Shown: positions 9,986 to 19,268 of the stretch, one piece after another
How positions within the stretch are numbered: position 1 is the first letter of the stretch
How the letters are laid out: the number at the start of each line of letters is the position of its first letter
NCBI GenBank assembly: GCA_009695095.1
Contig: SIBQ01000009.1
Coordinates: 1 to 64,000 of the forward strand
Length of the DNA: 64,000 nucleotides
Origin: Lacunisphaera sp.
GTDB lineage: Bacteria > Verrucomicrobiota > Verrucomicrobiia > Opitutales > Opitutaceae
Reading direction: 5' to 3'
Position numbers and translations under genes: made by a program
Notes under the pieces: generated by a model
The model's database searches: none
The model's input: only the letters and a program-made list of their open reading frames with translations
Told to the model about the DNA's origin: nothing

Positions 9986-11698
9986 ATGCGCTGGAATTAC
10001 ACACCGGTCCGCGCGGAAAGCGTGGCGACCCTCGCGTCCAGCCTGAGCACGACGCCCGTCGTCGCCGAGCTGCTCCTGCGCGCCGGACTGGCCGAGCCAG
10101 CCGCCGCCACGCGCTTTTTGCAGCCGGCGCTTGCCACCTTGGGCGATCCTTTCCTGGTCCTGAACCTGGAAGCCGCGGTCGACCGGCTGCTCCGCGCCCT
10201 GCGGGCGAAGGAGCGCGTCGTCGTGCTCGGCGACTACGACGTGGACGGGGTAGGCAGCACGGCCATTCTGGTGAGCCTTCTGCGCCGGCTCGGGCTCAGC
10301 CCCCGCTATGTCGTACCGCGCCGGCTGGAGGAGGGCTACGGCCTCTCCCGCACCTCCATCGACCGCGCGCTGGAAGAGGGCAATCCGGATCTTTTTATCG
10401 CGCTCGATTGCGGCACTAATTCCAATGACGAGGTCGCTTATCTCCGCTCGCTTGGCGTCGACGTCATCATCGTCGACCACCACCGCTCCACGGAGCCGCC
10501 GGCCACCGGGGCATTGCTGATCAACCCGCACGTCCACCCCCTGCCGGGCGACGAGGCCTGGCGCTACCTCTGCACCGTCGGCCTCGTGTTCAAGCTCGCG
10601 CACGGCCTGCTCAAAAAACTGCGCGCGGAGAATAATCCCGTGGCGCTGGCCATCGTGCTCAAGGATTACCTCGACCTCGTGGCCATGGGCACGATCGCCG
10701 ACCTCGTGCCGTTGACCGGCGAGAACCGCGTCTTCGCCCGCCACGGTTTGCGCGTGCTGGCCGAGACACGACGCCCGGGCCTGCAGGCCCTCATGGGCGT
10801 ATCGGGCCTGAAGCGTGAGCAGGGCATTGCGCCGACCGACATTTCCTTCCGGCTCGGGCCGCGCATCAATGCCAGCGGCCGGCTCGCCGACGCGGCGCTG
10901 TCCGTCGACCTGCTGCTCAGCGAGGATCCGATTTTCTGCGACAGCACCGCCCGCCGCCTCGACGACCTCAACCGCGAGCGGCAGGACATAGAACGGGTGA
11001 TCACCCAGCGCGCGGAGCGCTACGTGGAGGAGCATTTCAGCGCCGCCAGCGGGCTCGTGCTTTTCGACGAGGCCTGGCATCCCGGCGTGGTCGGCATCGT
11101 GGCGGGCCGCATTTCCCGCAAATACAACCGGCCGACGATCGTGCTCGGCAACGAGGGCGAACTCGCCAAGGGCTCCGGGCGCGGGCTGGCCGGCTTCAAC
11201 CTGGTCGAGATCCTCGTCGTGTGCTCCGCCTGCCTTGAGAGCTGGGGCGGCCATCCGATGGCGGTGGGCGTCTCACTGAAAAAAGCGCGGCTGGAGGAAT
11301 TTCGCGCGCAGTTTGACGAGTTAATCCGGCGGGGCCGGGACGGAGGCACCGCCGAGCCGGGGTTGGAATTGTCCGGCTGGCTGGACGCGACGCAGCTGAC
11401 CGAGCAGTTAATGGAGCAGATGGAGCAACTGCAGCCCTTCGGCATGGGGCATCCCGAGCCGGTGTTCGGCGTGCGCGGCATCCGGCTGCGCAACCGGCCC
11501 GACGTTTTCAAGGAGCAGCATTACCGCTTCGCCGGCGAGGACAGCGCCGGGCGCCGACTCAGCGGCGTGGCGTGGAGGCAGGCGGAGCGCCTGCCGCCGG
11601 TCAGCGTGCCGCTCGAGCTGGCCATCCAACTCAACTGGAACTACTACAACGGCAGCCGGATGCTGCAGATGGAGCTGCTCGACTGGCGGGCAGTCTGA
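9986..11698 (+). CDS. recJ: Single-strand-specific exonuclease RecJ
   Basis: 5'-3' single-strand DNA exonuclease of RecF-pathway recombination, base excision and mismatch repair. The 570 residues match RecJ (E. coli 577). The DHH phosphoesterase motifs are in order: DYDVDG at 83-88, DCGTNSNDE near 133, and DHH at 164-166. The DHHA1 domain shows GRISRKYNRPTIVL and GGHPMAVGVSL, followed by the OB-type C-terminal part. The ATG at 9986 is chosen because the open frame upstream, back to 9875, overlaps secDF and is unlike the family. It follows secDF by 20 bases and may be read from the same transcript. Confidence 0.95.
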   Translation: MRWNYTPVRAESVATLASSLSTTPVVAELLLRAGLAEPAAATRFLQPALATLGDPFLVLNLEAAVDRLLRALRAKERVVVLGDYDVDGVGSTAILVSLLRRLGLSPRYVVPRRLEEGYGLSRTSIDRALEEGNPDLFIALDCGTNSNDEVAYLRSLGVDVIIVDHHRSTEPPATGALLINPHVHPLPGDEAWRYLCTVGLVFKLAHGLLKKLRAENNPVALAIVLKDYLDLVAMGTIADLVPLTGENRVFARHGLRVLAETRRPGLQALMGVSGLKREQGIAPTDISFRLGPRINASGRLADAALSVDLLLSEDPIFCDSTARRLDDLNRERQDIERVITQRAERYVEEHFSAASGLVLFDEAWHPGVVGIVAGRISRKYNRPTIVLGNEGELAKGSGRGLAGFNLVEILVVCSACLESWGGHPMAVGVSLKKARLEEFRAQFDELIRRGRDGGTAEPGLELSGWLDATQLTEQLMEQMEQLQPFGMGHPEPVFGVRGIRLRNRPDVFKEQHYRFAGEDSAGRRLSGVAWRQAERLPPVSVPLELAIQLNWNYYNGSRMLQMELLDWRAV

Positions 11699-11729
11699 AA
11701 GGTGCGCGGCGCTTGGCGCAGTAAAGACG

Positions 11730-11846
11730 TGTCATCGCGAGGTGCGCGACCTGCCGTCCGTAGGCTTGGCGGAGGATGGAGCGCGCCGTGGCGATTCAGC
11801 TAGATGGATTGCTTCGTCGTCCCCAGCGGGACTCCTCGCAATGACA
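11730..11846. repeat. Dispersed repeat element of the CHCEER type
   Basis: A 117-base non-coding element bounded by imperfect 13-base inverted ends (TGTCATCGCGAGG at 11730-11742, CCTCGCAATGACA at 11834-11846, one mismatch). Read on the minus strand it begins TGTCATTGCGAGGAG and gives the spurious peptide CHCEESRWGRRSNP, the well-known signature of a short intergenic repeat present in many bacterial genomes. The interior contains TAGGCTTGGCGGAGG, also echoed near 61811 and 62740. It sits between recJ and tRNA-Arg. Confidence 0.7.
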
Positions 11847-11930
11847 AAATAGGCCGCTGCCGGTTGGAATAGGAGACAAAATTCTGCTTGAAGTAACCCG
11901 GGGAACTTCGCTTATTCGCCGTTCCTTTCT

Positions 11931-12007
<77 letters not shown>

Positions 12008-12132
12008 TACTTCGCTGTGACGGCCTTCAATGGCCGGCGCTGCTACGAATGGCAGGCCAATTGCCACTGCCGACTCCCCTGAGAGAGGCGGTTTTTGTTT
12101 TAACCGGCCGGCAAATAGCCTTGAGTGCAGTC

Positions 12133-12978
12133 ATGTCCGCCCCGGCCTTCCCGCTCACTGCTTTGCTTTTCACACCGGGCTCGCGGCTGGAGCGGCTGCC
12201 CAAGGCCGTGGCCAGCGGCGCCGATGGGCTCATCGTGGATCTCGAGGACTCGATTGCCGTGGCACACAAGGACCGGGTGCGAGCGGAGGTGGTCGCGTAT
12301 TTCAAGCAGCATGGTGGTGTGCCGGCCGACCGGCTGTTCGTCAGCGCCATCCGGATAAACAATCTGCGCGGTCCCGCCGGCCGCGGCGACCTCGATGCGC
12401 TCAACGCCTGTGTCGCCCGGCCGGACATCGTCATGCTGTCCAAGGTCGAGTCCGCCGCCGAGGTGCAACTGGCGGCCCGCAAACTGCCGTAGAGCGTGCA
12501 TTTCATCTGTCTCATCGAGACCGTCCTAGGGGTGCGCTTCGTCAACGAAATCGCCGCCGCCTCGCCGCGTCTGGCCGCGCTGGCGTTCGGCGGGCTGGAC
12601 CTGTCCGCCGAGACCGGGGGCGAGCCTACTTGGGACGCGCTGCTCTCACCGCGCACCGCCGTGGTCCACGCTTGCAGTGCGGCGGGCCTGCTGGCCATTG
12701 ATCAGCCCTGCATTGATTTTGCGAATACTGCCGGCCTCGAGCAGGAGTGTGTCCAGACCCGCCCGCTCGGTTTCGCCGGCAAGCTCGCCATCCATCCGAG
12801 CTAGGTCGCCATCATCCAGCGCGTCTACCAGCCCACCGCCGCGCAGGTGGCGCGCGCCCGCAAGATCGTCGCGGCCTACGATGCCGCGGGCGGCAACGTG
12901 GCCAATGTCGACGGCCAGATGATCGACGTGCCGATCCACCGCTCCGCCCAGCGCGTGCTTCAGCGCGCGCGGCAATAA
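12133..12978 (+). pseudogene. CitE-like CoA-ester lyase with two in-frame TAG codons
   Basis: HpcH/HpaI-CitE family (citryl-, malyl- or methylmalyl-CoA lyase fold). From ATG 12133 the frame shows LLFTPGSRLERLPKA, the metal-site motif VDLEDSIA and MLSKVES. It meets TAG at 12490, continues in the same frame with LIETVLGVRFVNEIA and FGGLDLSAETGG, meets TAG at 12802 exactly where family members have Gln in KLAIHPSQ, and ends at TAA 12976. No frameshift is present. Read through, it has the normal length of about 281 residues. The next gene starts 4 bases later, so it was the first gene of an operon with two MaoC-like genes. Confidence 0.85.
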
Positions 12979-12982
12979 ACCC

Positions 12983-13504
12983 ATGTCTGAATTTCTTGCC
13001 TACGTTTCAACCGGGGACAAGCGCTACCGCGAGTGCTTCGGGCTGGATTTCGAGCAGTTCGCCGCCGGCCAGAAATTCCAGCACCGGCCGGGCCTGACCG
13101 TCTCGCAGCAGGACAGCCGCGACGAGTGCCTCGACACGCTCAACCAGCAGATGCTGCACTTCGACGAGGCCTTTGCCGCGCACACCGAGTGGAAGCAATG
13201 CCTGGTGGATTCCACCCTTACCACCAAGGTCGTCATGGGCCTGACGTGGGAAACCTTCGCCAAGCGCACGCGGCTGCTCGGCTTCGAAGAAATCACGCTG
13301 ACCAAGCCGGTTTTCGGCGATGACACGCTCTATGCCGAATCGGAGATTCTGGACAGAGCCGACTGGCCGGACGACGCGCGCGTGGGGCGGCTCAAGGTCG
13401 TGACGCAGGGTCTCAACCAGCGCGGCGAGCCGATCGCCCGGCTGGTGCACGACCTGCTCATCGCCCGTGCCGGCCAGGATAACTTCACCCGGGTCAACTA
13501 CTGA
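12983..13504 (+). CDS. MaoC-like double hot-dog hydratase, first copy
   Basis: A 173-residue protein of the MaoC/mesaconyl-CoA hydratase type, which adds or removes water on short CoA thioesters. The opening (FEQFAAGQKFQHRPGLTVSQ) and the later VVMGLTWETF and VFGDDTLYAESEIL match the hot-dog fold of this family. It is intact, unlike its neighbours on both sides. Pairing of a CitE-like lyase with two MaoC proteins recalls methylmalyl-CoA or 3-methylaspartate-type C4/C5 pathways, but substrate cannot be fixed from sequence. It follows the CitE relic by 4 bases and precedes the second copy by 6. Confidence 0.75.
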   Translation: MSEFLAYVSTGDKRYRECFGLDFEQFAAGQKFQHRPGLTVSQQDSRDECLDTLNQQMLHFDEAFAAHTEWKQCLVDSTLTTKVVMGLTWETFAKRTRLLGFEEITLTKPVFGDDTLYAESEILDRADWPDDARVGRLKVVTQGLNQRGEPIARLVHDLLIARAGQDNFTRVNY

Positions 13505-13510
13505 GCCGCC

Positions 13511-14032
13511 ATGAACCGCCACGCCTCACACGTTGAAGTTTCGCCGGGAGTCTATCGCGAACGGATGGGCCTGTTTTATGAGGACATCGTGATGGGGGAA
13601 ACCTACGAGCACCGGCCGGGCAAGACCTTCACGATCGAGGAAAGCATGCGGCACTCGCTGCGCGCCCTGGAACGGACCCCGGAGCTCACCGACCAGAACT
13701 TCCACGAACACGTGGATGACGGTGCCTAGACGATCAATCCTATGCATGTGCTAGCGGTGCTCACCGCCATGATGACCAAAACCTTCTCCAAGGTGGTGGC
13801 CAACCTGGCCTGGAAGAACGTGAAGTTTTTCGAGCCGGTGCGCGATGGCGACACCGTTTACGCTGAGTCCACCGTGCTGGAGATGCGCGAATCGAAATCC
13901 CGCCCAGGGCAGGGCATCATCGGGGTCCGCACCATGGCGCGCACCCACCATGGCCGGCTCGTCTGCACCTTCGAGCGGAGCATTCTCATCTACCGCCGCG
14001 GCCATGGGCCCTACGAGGCGGCGGGTTACTGA
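13511..14032 (+). pseudogene. MaoC-like hydratase, second copy, in-frame TAG
   Basis: Same family and, when read through, the same 173-residue length as the gene just upstream. The first part contains GETYEHRPGKTFTIEES; TAG at 13727 interrupts after HEHVDDGA; the frame then continues unchanged with NPMHVLAVLTA, VANLAWKNVKFFEPV and SKSRPGQGI, strongly conserved in mesaconyl-CoA hydratase-like proteins. A restart at ATG 13742 could make only the C-terminal hot-dog. The 3' end overlaps the convergent hutI by 7 bases. This is the third TAG in 1.3 kb with no frameshift. Confidence 0.8.
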
Positions 14033-15234
14033 TTCACGCGCTGGCCGGCGCAGATGACAGTGGCGACCGGATTGCCGCCAAGCTCGTAGGCGAGCTGGCG
14101 CTCGTCCTTGTGGTGCAGGAGCAGCAGATCGGCGCGCTGGCCGGTCTCGATCGTGCCGCGGTCGGGCAAATTTAGCACGGCAGCCCCGTTGACCGTGGCG
14201 GCGGCGATGGCCTCGGCAGGCGACAGGCCGCAAAAACGCACGGCGAGCGCGATGGCGAGGGGCATCGAGTGGGTGGGGGATGTGCCGGGATTACAGTTCG
14301 TCGCCAGCGCCACGGCGCCGTCCTGGTGCACCAGGCTGCCCGCGCGGGCGTAGCACCCGTCCACGTGGAAGCCGGTGCAGGGGAGGATGACGCCCATCGT
14401 CCGTGATTTCGCGAGCATGGTCAGGTCGGCCTTGGTGGTGGCCTCAAGGTGGTCGACACTGCGCGCGCCGAGCCGGATGGCCTCGGGGATCATGCCCAGC
14501 GAGTTGAACTGGTCGGCGTGGACGCGATGCGGATGATGCTTGGCGGCCTTTTCGAAAAACCGAACGCAGGCCTCGAGCGACCAAGCACCCTCCTCGCAGT
14601 AGGCATCCACGGTGATGTTGGGGAACTCCTTGGAAACGGCCGGCAGCATTTCTTTCACGACCATCCGGGTGTATTCGTTGTGATCGCCCTCGAAGGCGTG
14701 GCCGAGCAGCGCGGTGGGGACGATCGTACCCGGCCATTCGTGGCCAGCGCGGACGATGGCGCGCAGCATTTTCAGCTCCGCCTCCGTTTCGAGTCCGTAG
14801 CCGCTCTTGATCTCCACCGTGGTGGTGCCCTCGCGGAGCATCGCCTCCAGCCTCGTCTTCAAGTGGGCGGCCAGTTGCTTCTTCGTCGCCTCGCGCACGG
14901 CCTGCACCGTGGCGTGGATGCCGCCGCCGGCTTTGAGAATCTCCAGGTAGGGGACGCCGCGCAGCCTCTGTTCCCATTCGTTGAGCCGGTCGCCCGCCCA
15001 GCAGGCGTGAGTGTGGCAGTCCACGAAGCCCGGCATGAGCACGCGGCCCTGCGCCTCGATGATCTCGGCGTCGGCGGGCGCCTCCACCTTGGGGCCGACG
15101 GCGGCGATCTTGCCGTCAGCAACCATGACTTCGCCCTGCGGGATGAGGCCGAGTTCGCCCAGTTCCTTGCCGCGTCGCGGCCGGTTGGGCCCGGCGAGGG
15201 TGAGAAGGCGGGCGTTGCGAATAAGAAGAGACAT
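14026..15234 (-). CDS. hutI: Imidazolonepropionase
   Basis: Hydrolyses 4-imidazolone-5-propionate to N-formimino-glutamate in histidine degradation. The 402 residues match HutI. Metal-dependent amidohydrolase features are present: FVDCHTHACWAGDR near residue 70, GTTTVEIKSGYGLETE, HADQFNSLG and the C-terminal ATNCNPGTSPTHSMP. It is intact, although the adjacent hutH is truncated and no hutU is present in the window, so the enzyme may have no pathway here unless the rest lies elsewhere. Its stop overlaps the convergent MaoC gene. Confidence 0.94.
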   Translation of the reverse strand: MSLLIRNARLLTLAGPNRPRRGKELGELGLIPQGEVMVADGKIAAVGPKVEAPADAEIIEAQGRVLMPGFVDCHTHACWAGDRLNEWEQRLRGVPYLEILKAGGGIHATVQAVREATKKQLAAHLKTRLEAMLREGTTTVEIKSGYGLETEAELKMLRAIVRAGHEWPGTIVPTALLGHAFEGDHNEYTRMVVKEMLPAVSKEFPNITVDAYCEEGAWSLEACVRFFEKAAKHHPHRVHADQFNSLGMIPEAIRLGARSVDHLEATTKADLTMLAKSRTMGVILPCTGFHVDGCYARAGSLVHQDGAVALATNCNPGTSPTHSMPLAIALAVRFCGLSPAEAIAAATVNGAAVLNLPDRGTIETGQRADLLLLHHKDERQLAYELGGNPVATVICAGQRVNQ

Positions 15235-15250
15235 CAGAATAGGCAGGGTT

Positions 15251-15363
15251 GGCCACGAAAAGTCACAAAGGGGCTGATCCGTTTCGGGTATATGGTGCGC
15301 GCACCTATAGGCGCCTCATAGTGGCAACGATTAAACATCGATTTATTGTGCCTTATTGTGGCC
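15251..15363. repeat. Degenerate inverted repeat in the hutI-hutH gap
   Basis: GGCCACGAAAAGTCACAAAG at 15251-15270 is matched at about 15 of 20 positions by GGCCACAATAAGGCACAATA on the opposite strand, ending at 15363. The pair encloses about 70 bases that include a perfect 12-base palindrome, GGTGCGCGCACC, at 15294-15305. The 177-base gap has no coding signal and occupies the place where the missing half of hutH would be. Confidence 0.4.
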
Positions 15364-15411
15364 ATAAATTCAGAGGCATTGGTCTTTAGGGCTTTCGCCG
15401 GGCCAAGCTGG

Positions 15412-16158
15412 TCAGAAAGCTGAGAAAGAGATGCGCGGCGATGCGTGAGGCGCGGCGCTGCCGCGGGCGGCCTCCAGCGTCATGGCGCCGGCGATGTCGG
15501 CGGTCTTCGCCAGGTTGTCGATGCGTAGCAAGCAGTGCACGGCGTAAGCCGACATGAACTGCGTGCCGTTGATCAGACCGAGGCCCTCCTTGGATTGCAG
15601 CGTGAGCGGCTTCAAGCCGAGTTTCTTTAGCACGGTGGTGGCGCGGATCCGCTTGCCCCGATAATCCATGTCGCCGAGCCCGAGCAGCGGCAGGACCATG
15701 TGCGCCAGCGGGGCGAGGTCGCTCGAGGCGCCGAGCGAGCCCTTGGTGTAGACGACGGGCAGGGCATCCTCGTTGTAGAAGCGAATGAGGTAGTCGACGA
15801 CCCGCGGAGTGACGCCGGACAGCCCGACGGCCAGGTCGTTGACCTTGAGCAATAGCATCAGGCGGACGATCTCGGCCGGGACCTCGTCGCCCACGCCGAC
15901 GGCGTGGCTGAGGATCAGGTTTTTCTGCAGTTGCTCGATGTCCGCCGCCGGCACGCGCTGGTGGGCGAGGATGCCGAAGCCGGTGTTGATGCCGTAATGC
16001 GGGGCCGGATCGTGGCGCAGGCGGTCGACGATCCGGCGCGAGGCCCGGAGGCGGGCGCGGGCGCCGGCGGTAAGGGCCAGACGCTCGTCGCCGGCGAGGG
16101 CGGTGCGAAGGCGCGCTAGGGTGAGACTGCGGCCAGAGAGGGCGAGGATACCGGGCAT
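15412..16158 (-). pseudogene. hutH: Histidine ammonia-lyase, C-terminal half missing
   Basis: HutH removes ammonia from histidine to give urocanate. From ATG 16158 the N-terminal half is clear: GILALSGRSLTLARLR, HYGINTGFG and the MIO region GSLGASSDLAPLAHM. The self-processing triad at residues 144-146 reads Ala-Ser-Ser where the family has Ala-Ser-Gly. After EAARGSAAP the family match stops and the frame ends at 248 residues, against about 510 for an intact enzyme. The rest is not found downstream. The active site needs residues from the lost half, so this product should be inactive. It lies just upstream of hutI on the same strand, the usual order. Confidence 0.85.
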
Positions 16159-16309
16159 GGGGATCCACCCATGAAAACCGCCGGCGCGGAATTGAAAACT
16201 GAATTCCAGCCGGTTACTCCGGACGGCGCAGGGGCAACCCCGTTGCCCGCTGCTGCGGGCCCGGGGTTTGTCCTGAGTTCTCACGCGTTACCACGTCACG
16301 AAACTCAGG

Positions 16310-16334
16310 AAAAAAAGCCCGCCGGTGGGCGGGC
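16310..16334 (-). terminator. Rho-independent terminator of hpf
   Basis: Read on the minus strand: GCCCGCC, a 4-base loop, GGCGGGC, then seven T. The perfect 7-base GC stem with a T-tail is a textbook intrinsic terminator and lies 22 bases beyond the hpf stop. It is the clearest terminator in the window. Confidence 0.9.
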
Positions 16335-16356
16335 TGAAATCAGGCGCGGCCGGCGC

Positions 16357-16734
16357 TCAGATCGCTTTCGGCAGGGCCACGTCGTCAAATTCGACGGCAT
16401 GCGGGTGGTTGCGCTTGTCCTTGAGCAAACCGTGCCGCTTGCGCAAACCCTGGTCGAGTTTGTCGATCAGCAGGTCGATGGCCTTGTAGCATTCGTCGGC
16501 GTCGACCGTAGCGTTGATGTCGGGGCCGTGGATGACGATGTGCCCCTTGACGATGAATTTGTGTTCGCGGTCGTGCTTGCGGTCACATTCCAGCTCAACC
16601 TTGATCCGCACGATGCGCTCCTGGTGTCGGAACAGTCGGTCCATCTTCTCCCGCACATGGGCTTTCAGGCCCGCGGTGAGTTCGAGGTGGATGCCGGACA
16701 CAATGATTTCGCGCGGATGGTTGTTATTGTTCAT
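16357..16734 (-). CDS. hpf: Ribosome hibernation promoting factor, short form
   Basis: Binds the 30S decoding region and helps park ribosomes as inactive dimers in slow growth. The 125 residues carry the single HPF/RaiA domain (REIIVSGIHLELTAGLK at the N-terminus, then VKGHIVIHGPDINATVDADE and YKAIDLLIDKLDQGLRKRH). There is no long C-terminal dimerisation domain, so it is a short HPF. It has its own intrinsic terminator. It starts at ATG 16734 and is divergent from the pseudouridine synthase gene beyond a gap of about 200 bases. Confidence 0.92.
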   Translation of the reverse strand: MNNNNHPREIIVSGIHLELTAGLKAHVREKMDRLFRHQERIVRIKVELECDRKHDREHKFIVKGHIVIHGPDINATVDADECYKAIDLLIDKLDQGLRKRHGLLKDKRNHPHAVEFDDVALPKAI

Positions 16735-16943
16735 GGATTTCCTTATGGGTTAACGACGCAAAAATGAGCCGCGAATGACTGTTGCCTCTGCTTTCTCCCC
16801 TGCCGCTATTGCCGTCCCGCGGACCGGCCTGACATTTGCTGGGCAAAACCGCTTCATTCGACAGCTGCAATATCTAGCCGGGTTGCCCCCGGATGCAAAT
16901 CTTCTCGGCCTACAAACAGGAAATAATATTTGAACGAAACAGC

Positions 16944-17780
16944 ATGACTCATGCCGCCGACGAACTTCCCCCTGCTGCGCCGCCCCTGGTGGACCCGGCC
17001 GAGCTGCGGCAGTGGGTGATGCTGGAGGAAGAGCAGCTGCTGGTACTGGACAAGCCCGGCTGGCTAGTCTGCCACCCGTCGAAGAACGGCCCGTGGTCGA
17101 GCCTGGCCGGTGCGGTGCGGGAGGTGTTCAAGCCCGACGTCATTCGATTTGTCTACCGGCTCGACCGCGAGACCAGTGGGGTGATGGTGCTGGCCAAGAC
17201 CGAGGCGATGGGCCGCCGGTTGGGGAAAGCCATTTTGCAGGGCAAGATCGGCAAGGTCTACGTCGCCCTCCTCGAGGGCGAGTTGCCTGGGCCGGTCACG
17301 GTCAACCAGCCGCTCGGACCCGATCCGACAGCCAACGTCACGGTGAAGTCGCGGGTCGGCGCGGGCGCGGGCGTGCAGGAGGCCGTGACAATTTTCCATC
17401 CGCTGCTGGCGCGGGGCGGCTTCACGCTGGCGGGAGTGGAGTTGCTCACGGGCCGCAAGCACCAGATCCGTGCCCACGCCGAGTGGCTGCAGCACCGGGT
17501 GGTGGGGGACAAGCTCTATGGGCCCGACCCGGGCCTGTATCTGGAGTTCGCGATCAAGGGCTGGACCGAGCAGCACTCGGCGCTGCTGCCGCTGACGCGC
17601 CAGGCGCTGCACTGCGCCGCCATCGACTTGCGTCCGACCGGGCTGGAATACCTGCTGCGGGCGCCCTGGCCTAAGGACCTCGCGCGGTTTGCGGAAAAAC
17701 GAATGGCACTGCCGCCGGCCGAAGCGCAGCGGTTGATCGACGATTTTGTGGTCGCTAAACTCCCGGGCCACGATTCTTAA
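16944..17780 (+). CDS. RluA-family RNA pseudouridine synthase
   Basis: Converts specific uridines in rRNA or tRNA to pseudouridine. The catalytic motif is [16 protein letters not shown], with the essential Asp after Leu, and the family's [14 protein letters not shown] and [10 protein letters not shown] are present. There is no S4 domain at the N-terminus, which places it nearer RluA/RluC-core or TruC-like enzymes than RluD. ATG 16944 (278 residues) is preferred to ATG 16893, which would add 17 poorly conserved residues. It ends 17 bases before gltX and may be cotranscribed. The exact target site cannot be told from sequence. Confidence 0.88.
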   Translation: MTHAADELPPAAPPLVDPAELRQWVMLEEEQLLVLDKPGWLVCHPSKNGPWSSLAGAVREVFKPDVIRFVYRLDRETSGVMVLAKTEAMGRRLGKAILQGKIGKVYVALLEGELPGPVTVNQPLGPDPTANVTVKSRVGAGAGVQEAVTIFHPLLARGGFTLAGVELLTGRKHQIRAHAEWLQHRVVGDKLYGPDPGLYLEFAIKGWTEQHSALLPLTRQALHCAAIDLRPTGLEYLLRAPWPKDLARFAEKRMALPPAEAQRLIDDFVVAKLPGHDS

Positions 17781-17797
17781 GGGAGACGTCCCGTTTC

Positions 17798-19192
17798 ATG
17801 TCCCAGGTTCGCGTCCGCTTCGCCCCCAGCCCCACCGGGTTCTTCCATATCGGCAGCGCCCGCACGGCGCTGTTTAACTGGCTTTACGCCCGCCACACCG
17901 GCGGCACGTTCATCCTGCGGATCGAGGACACGGACAAGGATCGCAATCGCGAGGAATACCTCCGGCTCATCTACAACAGCCTGACGTGGCTCGGCATGGA
18001 TTGGGACGAGGGCCCGAACCCGGACGGCAACGGTGAGTGCGGTAGCTTTGGCCCCTACCGGCAGAGTCAGCGCGCGGACATCTATCAGGCTTATCTGCAA
18101 AAACTCCGCGAGGCCGGGCGCGCCTACGAGAAGGACGGCGCCATCTGGTTCAAGCTCCTCGGCGAGCGCTTCAAGGTCTTTGATGACCACCGCAAAAAGG
18201 AAGTCGAGAAGGTCAGGTCGGCGCCGGTCATCATTGACGACAAGATCCGCGGGAAGGTGGAGCGGATGGAGGACGAGGACTTCGTCATCTTCCGCTCGGA
18301 CGGCAACCCGGGGTTCCATTTCGTGAACGTAGTGGACGACATCACTATGCAGGTGTCGCACATCATCCGCGGCGAGGACCACCTGTCCAACACCAGCAAG
18401 CATGTGCGGCTCTACGAGGGCTTCGGGGTCACGCCGCCGGTGTTCGCCCACCTCCCCCTCATCCTGAAATCGCCGGAGATGGGGCAGGGGAAGATGAGCA
18501 AGCGCGACAAGGGTGCGCTCATTGAGGAATATCAACAGCGTTACTTCCTGCCCGAGGCGCTCATCACCTACCTCGCGTTCCTCGGCTGGAATCCCGGCGA
18601 CGACCGCGAAAAAATGCCCCTGGCCGAGATCGTGAAGCTTTTCGATCTGCCTGGCGTCAACCAGTCCAACGCCAAATTCGACGGCAAGAAACTAGCCCAC
18701 ATGAACATGACCTACCTGTTGGCGCAGCCGGCCGACCGGTTCCTGACCCTCGCTCGAGATTATTTTAGGAGGCAGCCAGGTGGGACGGCCGCGCTCGCCA
18801 ACGAGGCTTACTTCCGCGAGATCATGCGTCTGGCCCAGCCCAAGATCAAAGGCATCGAGGAGTTAGGCACGTATACCGCTTATTTCTGGGATGAAAATTT
18901 CCCGATCGACGCCATGGTGAAGGAGAAGGTGATGGCCAAGGGTGATCCCCAAGCCCGGCTCAACGAGTTGCTTGCCGCCCTGCCTACGATGGATTTCTCC
19001 AATGACGCAAACATGGAGGCCGGCATCAAGTTGCTCGCAGAGAAGCATAGTCTCGGCTTCGGCGACTACCAGGCTGTCGCCCGGCTCGCGGTGTCCGGCA
19101 CCAACGCGGGACCGAGCATCACCAGCATCTTCCGGGTGCTCGGGAAGGAGCGGGTGACAGCACGCATCAAGCGTTTCTTGGCTGCAGGATAG
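17798..19192 (+). CDS. gltX: Glutamyl-tRNA synthetase
   Basis: Charges tRNA-Glu. Class I signatures: [17 protein letters not shown] at the N-terminus (HIGH variant HIGS) and [11 protein letters not shown] (KMSKS variant) near residue 231. The 464 residues match the family. Because a separate glnS lies 0.9 kb downstream, this enzyme is probably discriminating for Glu, with no need for a GatCAB route to Gln-tRNA. It stops with TAG, which shows that TAG is a working terminator in this genome. No frameshift or stop interrupts it. Confidence 0.96.
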   Translation: MSQVRVRFAPSPTGFFHIGSARTALFNWLYARHTGGTFILRIEDTDKDRNREEYLRLIYNSLTWLGMDWDEGPNPDGNGECGSFGPYRQSQRADIYQAYLQKLREAGRAYEKDGAIWFKLLGERFKVFDDHRKKEVEKVRSAPVIIDDKIRGKVERMEDEDFVIFRSDGNPGFHFVNVVDDITMQVSHIIRGEDHLSNTSKHVRLYEGFGVTPPVFAHLPLILKSPEMGQGKMSKRDKGALIEEYQQRYFLPEALITYLAFLGWNPGDDREKMPLAEIVKLFDLPGVNQSNAKFDGKKLAHMNMTYLLAQPADRFLTLARDYFRRQPGGTAALANEAYFREIMRLAQPKIKGIEELGTYTAYFWDENFPIDAMVKEKVMAKGDPQARLNELLAALPTMDFSNDANMEAGIKLLAEKHSLGFGDYQAVARLAVSGTNAGPSITSIFRVLGKERVTARIKRFLAAG

Positions 19193-19268
19193 GAGCAATG
19201 GTAGTTGGTTGCTGCCGGCGCCTCTTGCAGTTCACGCACGCTCGGCGCGGGCTTTTTACAGGATCCGT

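Noticed and set aside
9869-11254. 461-residue open frame antisense to recJ
   Set aside because: No recognisable domain and fully covered by the intact recJ.
12490-13729. Genome-wide reassignment of TAG to an amino acid
   Set aside because: gltX, leuS and other genes use TAG as their natural stop, and no pyrrolysine or suppressor tRNA is in the window.
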